This document shows positions 17,243 to 26,097 of a DNA stretch of 64,000 nt, piece after piece. Position 1 is the first letter of the stretch, and each line of letters starts with the position of its first letter. The position numbers and the translations under genes are program-made. The stretch comes from Flavobacterium circumlabens. GTDB lineage: Bacteria > Bacteroidota > Bacteroidia > Flavobacteriales > Flavobacteriaceae. Below the pieces are notes generated by a model. It made no database searches, had not been told where the DNA came from, and saw only the letters and a list, made by a program, of their open reading frames with translations. Where the stretch lies: NCBI RefSeq assembly GCF_004345565.1, contig NZ_SLWA01000002.1:806001-870000 (forward strand). The letters run 5' to 3'.

Positions 17243-17725
17243 TTATTCTTTTTTATGCTCAAGCTCCACCTTAAATTTACCCAAAAACGGACTGTCAGCC
17301 ATTAACGAATGTCCAATTACTACAATATAATTTCCTTTTTGCTTTACAGGGATTTTCAAATCCATTCCAAAGGGACCGTCTGAGGTTTTATCAGGAAAGA
17401 TAATTTGGTTGAAACGGATGTTTCCCTTGCCTGTAGTCGGAATAATTTTTGCGGCTAATTCACCTGAATCTTCATTTTTAAATTTAACGTACACTCTCGG
17501 GTGAATGGAATCTAACAGGCCTTCAGCTGTAAACAAACCTTTTTCATTTTTAAAATTCATGAAGATAGTGTCGCCAGTTTGTTTGTTCTCCTCTTCTTTG
17601 TTTTCCTTTTCGTTATTCTTCTCTGTGAGCACAGGCTCTGAAGTTTGAACAGGAGCATTTTTATTTTCTTTTTGCTGACAGGAGAAAAAGAAAATGGATA
17701 AGAGAAGGATTGAAATATTTTTCAT
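17243..17725 (-). CDS. Small lipoprotein, unknown function
   Basis: 160 residues from the ATG at 17725 (MKNISILLLSIFFFSCQQ), chosen because it begins exactly at a lipoprotein signal with Cys16; an ATG nine codons further up is less likely. Residues 25-55 are Glu/Asn/Lys-rich and disordered. The rest is beta-rich with FMNFKNEKGLFTAEGLLDSIHPRVYVKF and GNYIVVIGHSLMADSPFLGKFKVELEHKKE, like a small beta-sandwich. Convergent with the ligase operon. Confidence 0.65.
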   Translation of the reverse strand: MKNISILLLSIFFFSCQQKENKNAPVQTSEPVLTEKNNEKENKEEENKQTGDTIFMNFKNEKGLFTAEGLLDSIHPRVYVKFKNEDSGELAAKIIPTTGKGNIRFNQIIFPDKTSDGPFGMDLKIPVKQKGNYIVVIGHSLMADSPFLGKFKVELEHKKE

Positions 17726-18111
17726 AATAGTATTTTTTAATAAACATCTCAAATTTAGTTCTTTTCTGAGGATGCTATGTTACATAATTTCAATGACTCT
17801 GAAACTGTCGATTAATGAATACCCACTAAAGTGTGTTTCTGTATGATATTTTTCCACTATAAATGCAGATAAAAACCTTTAGAAAATTGAAAATTTTGCC
17901 AATTCATTTTTTTTCTGAATACGGAATTGTAAAAAAACACAGTTATAAAAAATACTATTTTCAAAATTGAAACACTAAAAAAGGAATAGTATATAAATTA
18001 TAAAATTGATACTTAATCAATAATTTTCGGAAAAATAAATTTGCATTTTAGATAAAAAAATAAATATTTTTCAACGAAAAGCTAAAATATAATTTATTTA
18101 ATAATTGATCT
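17726..18111. other. AT-rich divergent intergenic region
   Basis: This 386-base gap lies between the lipoprotein (minus) and the ATP-grasp operon (plus). It is very A/T-rich near 17900-18080. A possible promoter for the operon lies in the last 80 bases (TTTG near 18038, then an AT-rich -7-like stretch), but no exact TAnnTTTG is seen. No coding sequence. Confidence 0.35.
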
Positions 18112-19548
18112 ATGGCGAAATTAGCACCAGATTTAAATGATAATGGCTGGGATGAAATGTTTTCAAAAGAAGGTGTGCGGGATTCCTATAGTCAGGTTTT
18201 TAAAACGCTTCAGGGTTTAAGTCACAAAAATTTAACCAGTAAACAACAGCAGGCTTCTGATTTGTTTATGAATCAGGGGATTACTTTTACCGTTTACAGT
18301 GATGATGCCAATGGCATTGAGCGTATTTTTCCGTTTGATATCATTCCGAGAATCATCACGCAAAAAGACTGGCTCGAAGTAGAGTCCGGAATTAAGCAGC
18401 GTTTAATGGCCCTGAATTTATTTCTGGAAGATATTTACAACGAACAGCTCATTATCAAAGAAGGCATAATTCCTGCCGGCTTAATTGCTTCTTGTCCTCA
18501 TTACATACAAGAAGTGCAGGGTATAAAAGTGCCGCATAATATTCATGTTCACATTGCCGGAATCGATTTAATTCGCGGTGCAAAAGGAGAATTTTATGTG
18601 CTCGAAGATAATTTGCGATGCCCCAGCGGCGTGAGTTATATGCTGGAAAACAGAGAAATTACCAAACGTATTTTCCCTGATATGCTTTCGTCAAATCATG
18701 TGAGTATGGTGAGCAATTATCCTATGATTTTTCATAGTATTCTGGTTTCACTTTCACCCCGCAGTATTCCGAATCCAAATGTAGTTTTGCTGACTCCGGG
18801 CGTTTACAATTCCGCTTATTATGAACATACTTATCTGGCACGCCAGATGGGAATTCCTTTAGTGGAAGGCCGGGATCTGGTAGTGAATAACAGTCGCGTT
18901 TACATGAAAACCACTTCGGGTTTGCAGCAGGTTGATGTAATTTATCGCCGTTTAGATGATGAATATCTGGATCCGCTGGTTTTTAAACCCGACAGCGCGC
19001 TTGGCGTTCCGGGATTAATCAGCGCGTACAGACAGGGAAATGTAGCTTTGGTAAATGCGGTAGGAAACGGCGTTGCCGATGATAAAGCGATTTATGCCTA
19101 TGTGCCGGATATGATCCAATACTATCTGAACGAAGAACCCATTCTGAAAAATGTTCCCACATACCGGATGGAAAATCTGGACGAACGCGAATACGTCTTT
19201 GCGAACATGGAAAATATGGTGATTAAAGAAACCAATCAGAGTGGCGGTTACGGAATGATTATGGGCAATAAAGCTACGCAGGAAGAAATGGAGGATGCCA
19301 AAATTGCGATTACTAAAACGCCCCGAAATTTTATTGCACAGCCTATTATCCAGTTGAGCACCGTTCCGTGTCTGATTGATGGAAAACTCCAGTTACGTCA
19401 TGTCGATTTACGGCCGTATGCGCTATGCGGCCCGAAAGGAATTCAGATTGTTCCCGGCGGACTGACCCGCGTCGCTTTGACCGAAGGCTCCCTGGTCGTA
19501 AATTCATCACAGGGCGGCGGTAGTAAAGACACCTGGATTATCAAATAA
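18112..19548 (+). CDS. Circularly permuted ATP-grasp protein
   Basis: 478 residues matching the CP_ATPgrasp family (DUF404/407 type). Hallmarks are EDNLRCPSGVSYMLENREITKRIFP near 165-190, the ATP-binding YGMIMGNKA late in the protein, and HVDLRPYALCGPKGIQIVPGGLTRVA near the end. In this family the permuted ATP-grasp is predicted to ligate amino or peptide groups. It opens a three-gene operon with alpha-E and transglutaminase genes, an established conserved trio for a predicted peptide synthesis and cleavage or modification pathway whose product is unknown. Confidence 0.9.
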   Translation: MAKLAPDLNDNGWDEMFSKEGVRDSYSQVFKTLQGLSHKNLTSKQQQASDLFMNQGITFTVYSDDANGIERIFPFDIIPRIITQKDWLEVESGIKQRLMALNLFLEDIYNEQLIIKEGIIPAGLIASCPHYIQEVQGIKVPHNIHVHIAGIDLIRGAKGEFYVLEDNLRCPSGVSYMLENREITKRIFPDMLSSNHVSMVSNYPMIFHSILVSLSPRSIPNPNVVLLTPGVYNSAYYEHTYLARQMGIPLVEGRDLVVNNSRVYMKTTSGLQQVDVIYRRLDDEYLDPLVFKPDSALGVPGLISAYRQGNVALVNAVGNGVADDKAIYAYVPDMIQYYLNEEPILKNVPTYRMENLDEREYVFANMENMVIKETNQSGGYGMIMGNKATQEEMEDAKIAITKTPRNFIAQPIIQLSTVPCLIDGKLQLRHVDLRPYALCGPKGIQIVPGGLTRVALTEGSLVVNSSQGGGSKDTWIIK

Positions 19549-19584
19549 ATTTTTATTTTCTATAACCTTAAAAAATAGTCAAAA

Positions 19585-20538
19585 ATGGGAGTAAATATGC
19601 TAAGCCGGGTAGCAGACGGAATGTTCTGGCTTAACCGGTACATGGAACGTACAGATGGAATGCTGCTGACGCTGAATACTTCTTATATCTTATCTTTTGA
19701 TAAAGAAATAAACGATTCTCAGGGTTACAGGCCCCTTTTGGAATATTATACCAATTTATCCCAGGATAAGATTCATGCCATTCAATACGACACGACTTAT
19801 GTCCTTAAATACATCATTTGTGACAATCAAAATGATAATTCGGTTAAAAATCTGGTCATTAAAGCGCGTGAAAATGCGAGAGGTGCACAGGATAAAATTA
19901 CCAAGGAATTGTGGGAGCACATTAATTCTATGTATCACTATATGAATGCTCCCGAGCTGCCAAAAAAACTGGAAACCCATGATGCCTTAAATATTATCAC
20001 GAAACTCAATAAAGATTTACTGCTCTACAACGGGATTCTTCAGGTTACCATGCCAAGAGGTTTAGGCTGGTGTTTTTCGAGTATTGGCAAACATATCGAA
20101 AGATGCCTGCAGACCATTTCAATGACGCAGGCTTATTTTTCGCCTATAAATTACAATCTCGAAGGCGAAGAAGATTTAATTTACTGGCGCAGATTATTGT
20201 TGTCGCTCTCGGGTTATGAACTTTATTTAAAAAGTTACTCCAACATTTCACATAATCGAAAAGTAGTACATCAGGTTATTTTCAATAAAGATTTTGCCCA
20301 TTCAGTCATTTATACGCTTGATTTAATCAATACGTATTTAGACAGTTTGTTCAAGGACAATGATTTGAGCGAAGCCCGAACTTTACTGAACCAGTTTGGG
20401 CGTCTGAAAAGTTATGTGGCTTTTACTGATTATCAGCATTTGACCAATCAGGAATTAGAAGATGTGCTGAAAAATACCAAAATGCAGCTTATTCAGTTCT
20501 CAACAGATTTCTCGAAATTATTCTTTTCTTACACCTAA
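19585..20538 (+). CDS. Alpha-E domain protein
   Basis: 317 residues, all-helical. The family signature is at the N-terminus: MLSRVADGMFWLNRYMERTDGMLLTLNTSY, where the paired ME-R motif is typical of alpha-E proteins. The mid-protein FSSIGKHIERCLQT repeats the E-R pattern. The usual partner of the permuted ATP-grasp, it has no known enzyme activity. It starts 36 bases after the ATP-grasp stop and ends 4 bases before the transglutaminase gene. Confidence 0.88.
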   Translation: MGVNMLSRVADGMFWLNRYMERTDGMLLTLNTSYILSFDKEINDSQGYRPLLEYYTNLSQDKIHAIQYDTTYVLKYIICDNQNDNSVKNLVIKARENARGAQDKITKELWEHINSMYHYMNAPELPKKLETHDALNIITKLNKDLLLYNGILQVTMPRGLGWCFSSIGKHIERCLQTISMTQAYFSPINYNLEGEEDLIYWRRLLLSLSGYELYLKSYSNISHNRKVVHQVIFNKDFAHSVIYTLDLINTYLDSLFKDNDLSEARTLLNQFGRLKSYVAFTDYQHLTNQELEDVLKNTKMQLIQFSTDFSKLFFSYT

Positions 20539-20542
20539 AAAT

Positions 20543-21493
20543 ATGGCCATTTTCAAAATAGTGCACCTCACAAAATACCAATACAATTATCCGATAAAAG
20601 AAAGTATCAACGAAATTAGGCTTTTTCCCCATCATTTTGAAAATCAGGAAGTACTGCAATACCAAATTTTAATTACACATAATCCTGATGTTGATATTTC
20701 TGAGGATTATTACGGCAATCGCGTTGGGAATTTCAATGTTTTGGAGGCTCATTCTGAAATGACAATTGAATCCCGAATGTTGGTACGTGTCAATCATTCG
20801 CTTAAAATTCCGGATATTGATCCCACTTCCGTGGATAATATTCAGGAAGAAAAGCAAAAAAGCATTTTATTATTACGGCTTTGTTACAGAGACGATATTC
20901 AGAAACAAAATGAAATTGCTGAGATTCTGAAGACCATTAAAATTGAGAATAAATCCATTATCGAAATTGCACAGCAATGCAATACCTATGTCTTTGAGAA
21001 TTTCACTTACACCAAAGGAATCACCAATATCGAAACTACCGTCGATGAAATTCTGACCCTTAAAAAAGGGGTATGTCAGGATTTTGCGCACATCTTATTG
21101 CAGCTTTTGCGTACTGCGGGAATTCCGTCCCGATATGTAAGCGGTTATATCTGCCCTAACGAAAGTGGTCTTCGGGGTGAAGGTGCCACTCATGCCTGGG
21201 TCGAAATTTATACGCCAAAACAAGGCTGGTTAGGTTTGGATCCCACCAACAATATCTGGACGATGGACAATCATGTCCGGCTGTCTGTGGGACGAAATTT
21301 TACGGATTGTACCCCTATAAAAGGAACTTTTAAAGGGCTGGCAAGACAAACACTTTCTGTTTGTGTTTCGATTGGTTATGAAGACGGACGCCAATTCGAA
21401 GAAATAAATGATGTCAAACTTCAGGAAGTTTCATTGCGCGTTAAAGAACAATTAGCCTATATGGATCATTTGCAGCAACAGCAACAGCAATAA
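20543..21493 (+). CDS. Transglutaminase-like cysteine peptidase with polyglutamine tail
   Basis: 316 residues. An N-terminal beta domain (1-110, starting with the typical KIVHLTKYQYNYPI) precedes a transglutaminase core with catalytic C178 in KKGVCQDFAH, H217 in ATHAWVEIY and D233 in LGLDPTNN. No signal peptide, so cytoplasmic. In this operon type it is predicted to be a peptidase or amide-transferase acting on the peptide made by the ATP-grasp. The last residues are a run of Gln after DHL, and the CAA/CAG-like pattern continues past the stop. Confidence 0.9.
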   Translation: MAIFKIVHLTKYQYNYPIKESINEIRLFPHHFENQEVLQYQILITHNPDVDISEDYYGNRVGNFNVLEAHSEMTIESRMLVRVNHSLKIPDIDPTSVDNIQEEKQKSILLLRLCYRDDIQKQNEIAEILKTIKIENKSIIEIAQQCNTYVFENFTYTKGITNIETTVDEILTLKKGVCQDFAHILLQLLRTAGIPSRYVSGYICPNESGLRGEGATHAWVEIYTPKQGWLGLDPTNNIWTMDNHVRLSVGRNFTDCTPIKGTFKGLARQTLSVCVSIGYEDGRQFEEINDVKLQEVSLRVKEQLAYMDHLQQQQQQ

Positions 21494-21535
21494 CAATGGA
21501 AATGGCATAACAATGGCAATAACAATGAAAGACGA
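21471..21535 (+). repeat. CAA/CAG-type microsatellite across the stop codon
   Basis: CAGCAACAGCAACAGCAA codes the C-terminal Gln run, then TAACAATGG-type units repeat beyond the stop (AACAATGG, ATAACAATGG, ATAACAATG). Replication slippage could change the tail length. Confidence 0.6.
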
Positions 21536-21666
21536 AAAAATGTAAATTTTGAACCGTTTGCAGTCATGCCGTCCTTTAAGGGCTGTATGAAATAAAAAAG
21601 ACAGTTTTAAATTACATGTTGATTCATTTCATAGATTTGTACTATGTACCAATATACTTTCCTATC

Positions 21667-22647
21667 ATGCCTATAATTGAACAATCAGAATATAATTCCC
21701 CTTCTATTATTCATCGCAACAGGCACGTTTCTACCATTTATGCTGCTTTGTTTAAAAGGTTTGACGCTCCGGGATATACAAGAGAAAAACAGGAGTTGAA
21801 AGACGGAGATTTTATCAACATCGATTTTATTATAAAGGACCCTAAAAAAGCCGTTATTTTATGTCATGGTTTAGAAGGGGATTCCCGCAGAACGTACAAC
21901 AATAGCTGTGCGGTTTATTTTCAGGAGAAAGATTTCTCGGTTTTCGCATGGAACAATCGTACCTGTGGAGGAGAAATGAACCGTCTGCCCAGACTGTATC
22001 ATCACGGTGCAGTTGATGATCTGGACGAGGTAGTTCAGTTTGTTTTGCAAAAAGGCTTCGAAGAAGTGTACCTGATCGGATATTCAATGGGAGGGGTGCA
22101 GCTTTTGAATTATTTTGGCTGGACAAAAATGGATGCGCGCATCAAGGCAGGAGTATGCATTTCGGTGCCGACCCATATCGCAACAAGTGCTGAAGTACTC
22201 AAACAGGGTTTTAACAAAGTCTATTTAAAGAATTTTACAATTGATATTAAGAGAAAGCTGAAACACAAAGCAGCACAGTTTCCTGATTTTATAAACAGCG
22301 ATCAAATTGACAGTATTTCCTCTTTTGATGAAGTAGACCATTATTTTACAGCACCGCTGCATGGCTTCGCCAGCCGGGATGATTATTATCAACGTGTTTC
22401 CCCGGAATTTTCCCTTAAAAATATTACCACTCCGGTCTTAATTATTAATTCTCTGGATGATCCTTTTTTAGGCGAAAGGTGTTATCCCAGAGCTATAGCG
22501 CAGGACAGCGCGTATGTATATCTGGAAACTCCAAAGTACGGAGGACACTGCGCTTTTCCATTGCGTAATTCCGTGCATTCCTATGCAGAGAAAAGAGCCT
22601 ATTCGTTTTTTGAATCCTTCCAGCCTGTAGCGATTTTTAAGGCCTGA
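21667..22647 (+). CDS. Alpha/beta hydrolase, YheT-like
   Basis: 326 residues from ATG 21667 (MPIIEQSEYN); earlier in-frame codons give an unlikely leader. It matches the COG0429/YheT type: VILCHGLEGDSRRTYN oxyanion region, nucleophile elbow GYSMGG with S140, VLIINSLDDPF for the acid and KYGGHCAF for the catalytic His. No signal peptide. It follows the ATP-grasp trio by 173 bases on the same strand and may be independent. Substrate unknown; the family includes acyl esterases. Confidence 0.82.
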   Translation: MPIIEQSEYNSPSIIHRNRHVSTIYAALFKRFDAPGYTREKQELKDGDFINIDFIIKDPKKAVILCHGLEGDSRRTYNNSCAVYFQEKDFSVFAWNNRTCGGEMNRLPRLYHHGAVDDLDEVVQFVLQKGFEEVYLIGYSMGGVQLLNYFGWTKMDARIKAGVCISVPTHIATSAEVLKQGFNKVYLKNFTIDIKRKLKHKAAQFPDFINSDQIDSISSFDEVDHYFTAPLHGFASRDDYYQRVSPEFSLKNITTPVLIINSLDDPFLGERCYPRAIAQDSAYVYLETPKYGGHCAFPLRNSVHSYAEKRAYSFFESFQPVAIFKA

Positions 22648-23085
22648 GGTTTACTATTTTAATCAAGGATCCTTTTCCGGTCTTCGGTTGAAAGTAAAGC
22701 ACAACTTTCTTGTTTACCGAAAAACCTAAAAAAATGTAAACCTAAAGAAACCTTTTTTTATTTTATGTGTTATAATGTTTACTGTATAAAATTTACTATT
22801 TGTAAATAAATGGAAGACTTATGTTCCGCTTGGAATTTTATTTTTTTCTTAAAAATAATTTATTTCGATTAGCTGAAATAAGACAAAATTATCAACAATG
22901 TAGTTTTTACAGGTACTCAACGCCCTTTTTGGTAAAATTCTACAATTGCTTTTTACAAATTCTTAACAAAGGCAGTGCAATAATTTTCATTTCTTTAACA
23001 ATTCGATAATTTTAATTTTTTCACTATTTGTAAAATTCATAGTTAATTTGCTTTAATAAATTTAATATTTGTAAACAAACTAACC
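22648..23085. other. Upstream region of the TonB receptor
   Basis: A 438-base AT-rich gap. The decamer TATTTGTAAA occurs three times, at 22797-22806, 23025-23034 and 23066-23075. TATTTG resembles the -7 element of Bacteroidetes promoters, so these may be promoters or a repeated operator. No coding sequence is convincing. Confidence 0.5.
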
Positions 23086-25962
23086 ATGAAAACAATTTAC
23101 AAGGCAATTTTTATTTTTTCTGCCCTATTTTTTGTGCAAAACATGACGGCACAAAAAGCAACTATCAGCGGAATTGTTACTGACGCACAATCTCCACTGC
23201 CGGGAGCGACAATTATACTATCAAACAATCAAAAAGCGACTACTGGTTTCAGCGGCGATTTCACCATACAGGATGTAAGATCGGGAAGTTTCGAATTGCA
23301 GATCTCCTATATCGGATATGAAATAAAAACGATCACAGTTGAAGTAAAAGACAATCAACAACTAAATTTGGGGATCATTCGATTACAAACCAATTCAAAA
23401 GAACTGAATGAAGTGGTTGTAAGCGGCATGAGCCAAAGAAACAGTGAAGCAAGAGCGCTGAACATGCAAAAGAAATCCATGAGCATAGTTAACGTAATTG
23501 CTGCCGATGGTATTGGTAAATTACCGGATCGTAATGCGGCAGAAACCGTTCAGCGTATGCCGGGAGTTTCTATTGAACGCGATCAGGGAGAAGGACGTTT
23601 TGTTTCGGTACGAGGATTACCGCCTTTCTGGTCATCCACTACAATCAACGGAAACAGAATTCCAACAGCTGAAGAAGAAACCACTTCAAGAGCCACAGCA
23701 TTTGACTTTTTTCCATCAGATCTTATCGCTTATGTAGAAGCTACAAAAGCCATTACCCCGGACATGGACGGAGATGCCATTGGCGGAAGTGTCAATTTTA
23801 CGACTCAGACCGCTCCAACAAAAAGAACCATTAAAGCAACTGTTTTTAGCGGTTACAATCAAAAATCGGATAAAGGAATCTACAGCGGATCCCTTACGAT
23901 TGGTGACAAAAGTAAAAACGGAAAGTTCGGGTACATCGTTAATGGTACTTATTGGGACAGAAACTGGGCAACCGATAATTACGAAGCCAGAAGACAAGGC
24001 GATCAGGGCGTTTACAGATTAGAATTACGGGATTACACCGGAGTTCGAAAAACAACTGGTTTAAATGCTGCCATGGAATTTAATCCTTCCTCAAGAGATA
24101 AAATTTTCCTGAAAGCCACTTATGGCGGACTTACCGATGAAGAAACACACTACAAACACCGCATCAGGTTTGATAAATTCAGCAGCGCTACAAATGCTTT
24201 AACAGTAGAGCAGCAAGACATTCACAACCAATTAATGACTCAGTTTATTGGTATTGATTTAGGCGGTAAACATCAATTAGGAAATGGGACTTTAGACTGG
24301 AGTCTGGCTTCATATCGAAATCAGTTTAAGTACGGAAATATTCCAAATGCAGCAGACAACAGTTATTTCTTAATTCAGTTCAACCAGACCGGTGTTGGCG
24401 TTAAACCCGGATATTTAAATACGATTCCGTTGGCAAATGGCGGAGCAGGAGGACCAAGAGCCTATTGGGCTGCTGATGGAGGAATGCTGGATCCTAATCA
24501 CCCAAAGTCAATTTTTGATTTCTTTTCAGATCCAAATTTTAAAACAGACCCTACAAAAATGAAATTTTCTACACTGGAATTGTATAAAATCAGCATTGTA
24601 GAAAGAGATAATATTATTGCAGTTGTAAACTACGAGCACAATTTTAATGAAAATCTTAAAATGAAATTTGGTGCGAAATTGACAGACAAAGACCGTATTG
24701 CGACTTTTAGAGATGAATACTACAGTTGGGCAGGATCAGCGACACCATTTTTATCCAACTATGGTTCTGATTTAATCAGTCAGCCGGGAGGAACAAATTA
24801 TATGAGAAGAGAAACAGGAACCTCCGTTGGTACTGCTTTTGGTCCGGTTTTATCTACAGACGGAATGACGAATTTGTTTAATTCTTCACAAGGGAATCTG
24901 GTTTTAAACCCTGCAGATTCTCAGATTCCTGAATTAGGAAAAGGTTTGGGAAGAAACTTTAATGTAGGCGAAACAACGTCTTCTGCTTATGCAATGGCAA
25001 CGTATTTAGCCTCTGATCAATGGACCATTTTAGGAGGAGTCAGAGTGACCAATACTATTACTCAGGTTACGGGTAAAACAGTTGAGAATAATGTTGTCGT
25101 AGATGCTGAAAATACGAAAAGCTACACATCAGTATTGCCAATGCTGCATATAAAATATTCTCCGGTTGATAATTTAAACATTCGTTTTGCGACTACAAGA
25201 ACTTTTGCAAGACCCAACTTTGGAGACATTTCTCCAGCCGGATCATTAAATACAATCGACGGAGAATACGCAGGAGGAAACCCAAATCTGAATCCGACCT
25301 ATTCCTGGAACTTTGATTTATTAGGAGAATATTTCCTGGATGAAGTAGGGGTGATTAATGCAGGAGTTTTCTATAAATCAATTACAGATCCTATTTTTGA
25401 TGATACCTATCAAGGTACGATTAACGGGATTTCAGATATCGAAATCAGTTCGCCTGCCAATGGTGGCAATGCCTGGATTGGCGGTGTTGAATTTGGTATC
25501 ACCAAAAGATTCAGCTTCCTGCCTGGATTCCTGAAATATTTTGGAACTCAGATCAATGCAACACTTATGAATTCTGAAATGACTTTGGGACAAAATGCCA
25601 ATAATCCCAACGGAAGAAAAGTGTCAACCCCTTACCAGGCAAAAGAATTATACAACTTGCAATTGTTTTATGAAACAGGTAAACTTAATGTGAGAGCCGC
25701 TTTTAATCATAAAGGGGCTTATGCTACAAGTTTTGATGCCAATGCAAAGAATACGGACATGAACGATATTTATTACGGCAAATACAACTCACTTGATTTT
25801 TCAGCTTCTTATAAAGTAGGAGAGCATTTTACAATCTTCAGTGATGTAAACAACGTCCTGAACGAGCCTTTAATGTATCATTTTGGAGAAACTCCAAACC
25901 GACCAAAACAGGTAGAATATTACGGAGTGAAGTTTAACCTTGGTCTGAAATATAATCTATAG
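23086..25962 (+). CDS. TonB-dependent outer-membrane receptor
   Basis: 958 residues. Signal peptide (cleavage near ALFFVQNMTAQKA), then a carboxypeptidase-regulatory-like domain (ISGIVTDAQSPLPGATIIL...), a plug (GIGKLPDRNAAETVQRMPGVSIERDQGEGRFVSVRG) and a beta barrel ending FNLGLKYNL with a terminal aromatic/hydrophobic motif. Closest style: the TonB-dependent receptors with LPDRNAAE plugs, which carry oligomers or small organics. It heads the aminophosphonate-type cluster and is the likely outer-membrane importer for its substrate; that link is from gene order. No SusD partner follows. Confidence 0.9.
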   Translation: MKTIYKAIFIFSALFFVQNMTAQKATISGIVTDAQSPLPGATIILSNNQKATTGFSGDFTIQDVRSGSFELQISYIGYEIKTITVEVKDNQQLNLGIIRLQTNSKELNEVVVSGMSQRNSEARALNMQKKSMSIVNVIAADGIGKLPDRNAAETVQRMPGVSIERDQGEGRFVSVRGLPPFWSSTTINGNRIPTAEEETTSRATAFDFFPSDLIAYVEATKAITPDMDGDAIGGSVNFTTQTAPTKRTIKATVFSGYNQKSDKGIYSGSLTIGDKSKNGKFGYIVNGTYWDRNWATDNYEARRQGDQGVYRLELRDYTGVRKTTGLNAAMEFNPSSRDKIFLKATYGGLTDEETHYKHRIRFDKFSSATNALTVEQQDIHNQLMTQFIGIDLGGKHQLGNGTLDWSLASYRNQFKYGNIPNAADNSYFLIQFNQTGVGVKPGYLNTIPLANGGAGGPRAYWAADGGMLDPNHPKSIFDFFSDPNFKTDPTKMKFSTLELYKISIVERDNIIAVVNYEHNFNENLKMKFGAKLTDKDRIATFRDEYYSWAGSATPFLSNYGSDLISQPGGTNYMRRETGTSVGTAFGPVLSTDGMTNLFNSSQGNLVLNPADSQIPELGKGLGRNFNVGETTSSAYAMATYLASDQWTILGGVRVTNTITQVTGKTVENNVVVDAENTKSYTSVLPMLHIKYSPVDNLNIRFATTRTFARPNFGDISPAGSLNTIDGEYAGGNPNLNPTYSWNFDLLGEYFLDEVGVINAGVFYKSITDPIFDDTYQGTINGISDIEISSPANGGNAWIGGVEFGITKRFSFLPGFLKYFGTQINATLMNSEMTLGQNANNPNGRKVSTPYQAKELYNLQLFYETGKLNVRAAFNHKGAYATSFDANAKNTDMNDIYYGKYNSLDFSASYKVGEHFTIFSDVNNVLNEPLMYHFGETPNRPKQVEYYGVKFNLGLKYNL

Positions 25963-25977
25963 ACAACTATAAGTTAA

Positions 25978-26043
25978 CCTGTTGGATGTTCGTCTGTTCT
26001 ATTTTTGCAATTTATTTTTTTTAAACTGACTGCATCCAACGGG
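25978..26043 (+). promoter_or_regulatory. Long-loop inverted repeat between receptor and transporter
   Basis: CCTGTTGGATG (25978-25988) pairs with CATCCAACGGG (26033-26043) across a 44-base T-rich loop. It lacks a following T-run, so it may be an mRNA-processing or attenuation hairpin rather than a strict terminator. Confidence 0.4.
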
Positions 26044-26097
26044 TTTTATACCCAGTCCAATTTTACACCGCAATAATCATTCTAATTTCGAGTACTA

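Noticed and set aside
22821..23009. 62-codon plus-strand frame before the TonB receptor.
   Set aside because: Composition is Phe/Leu/Tyr-rich without domain or signal features and it overlaps the triplicated TATTTGTAAA region; probably chance in AT-rich DNA.
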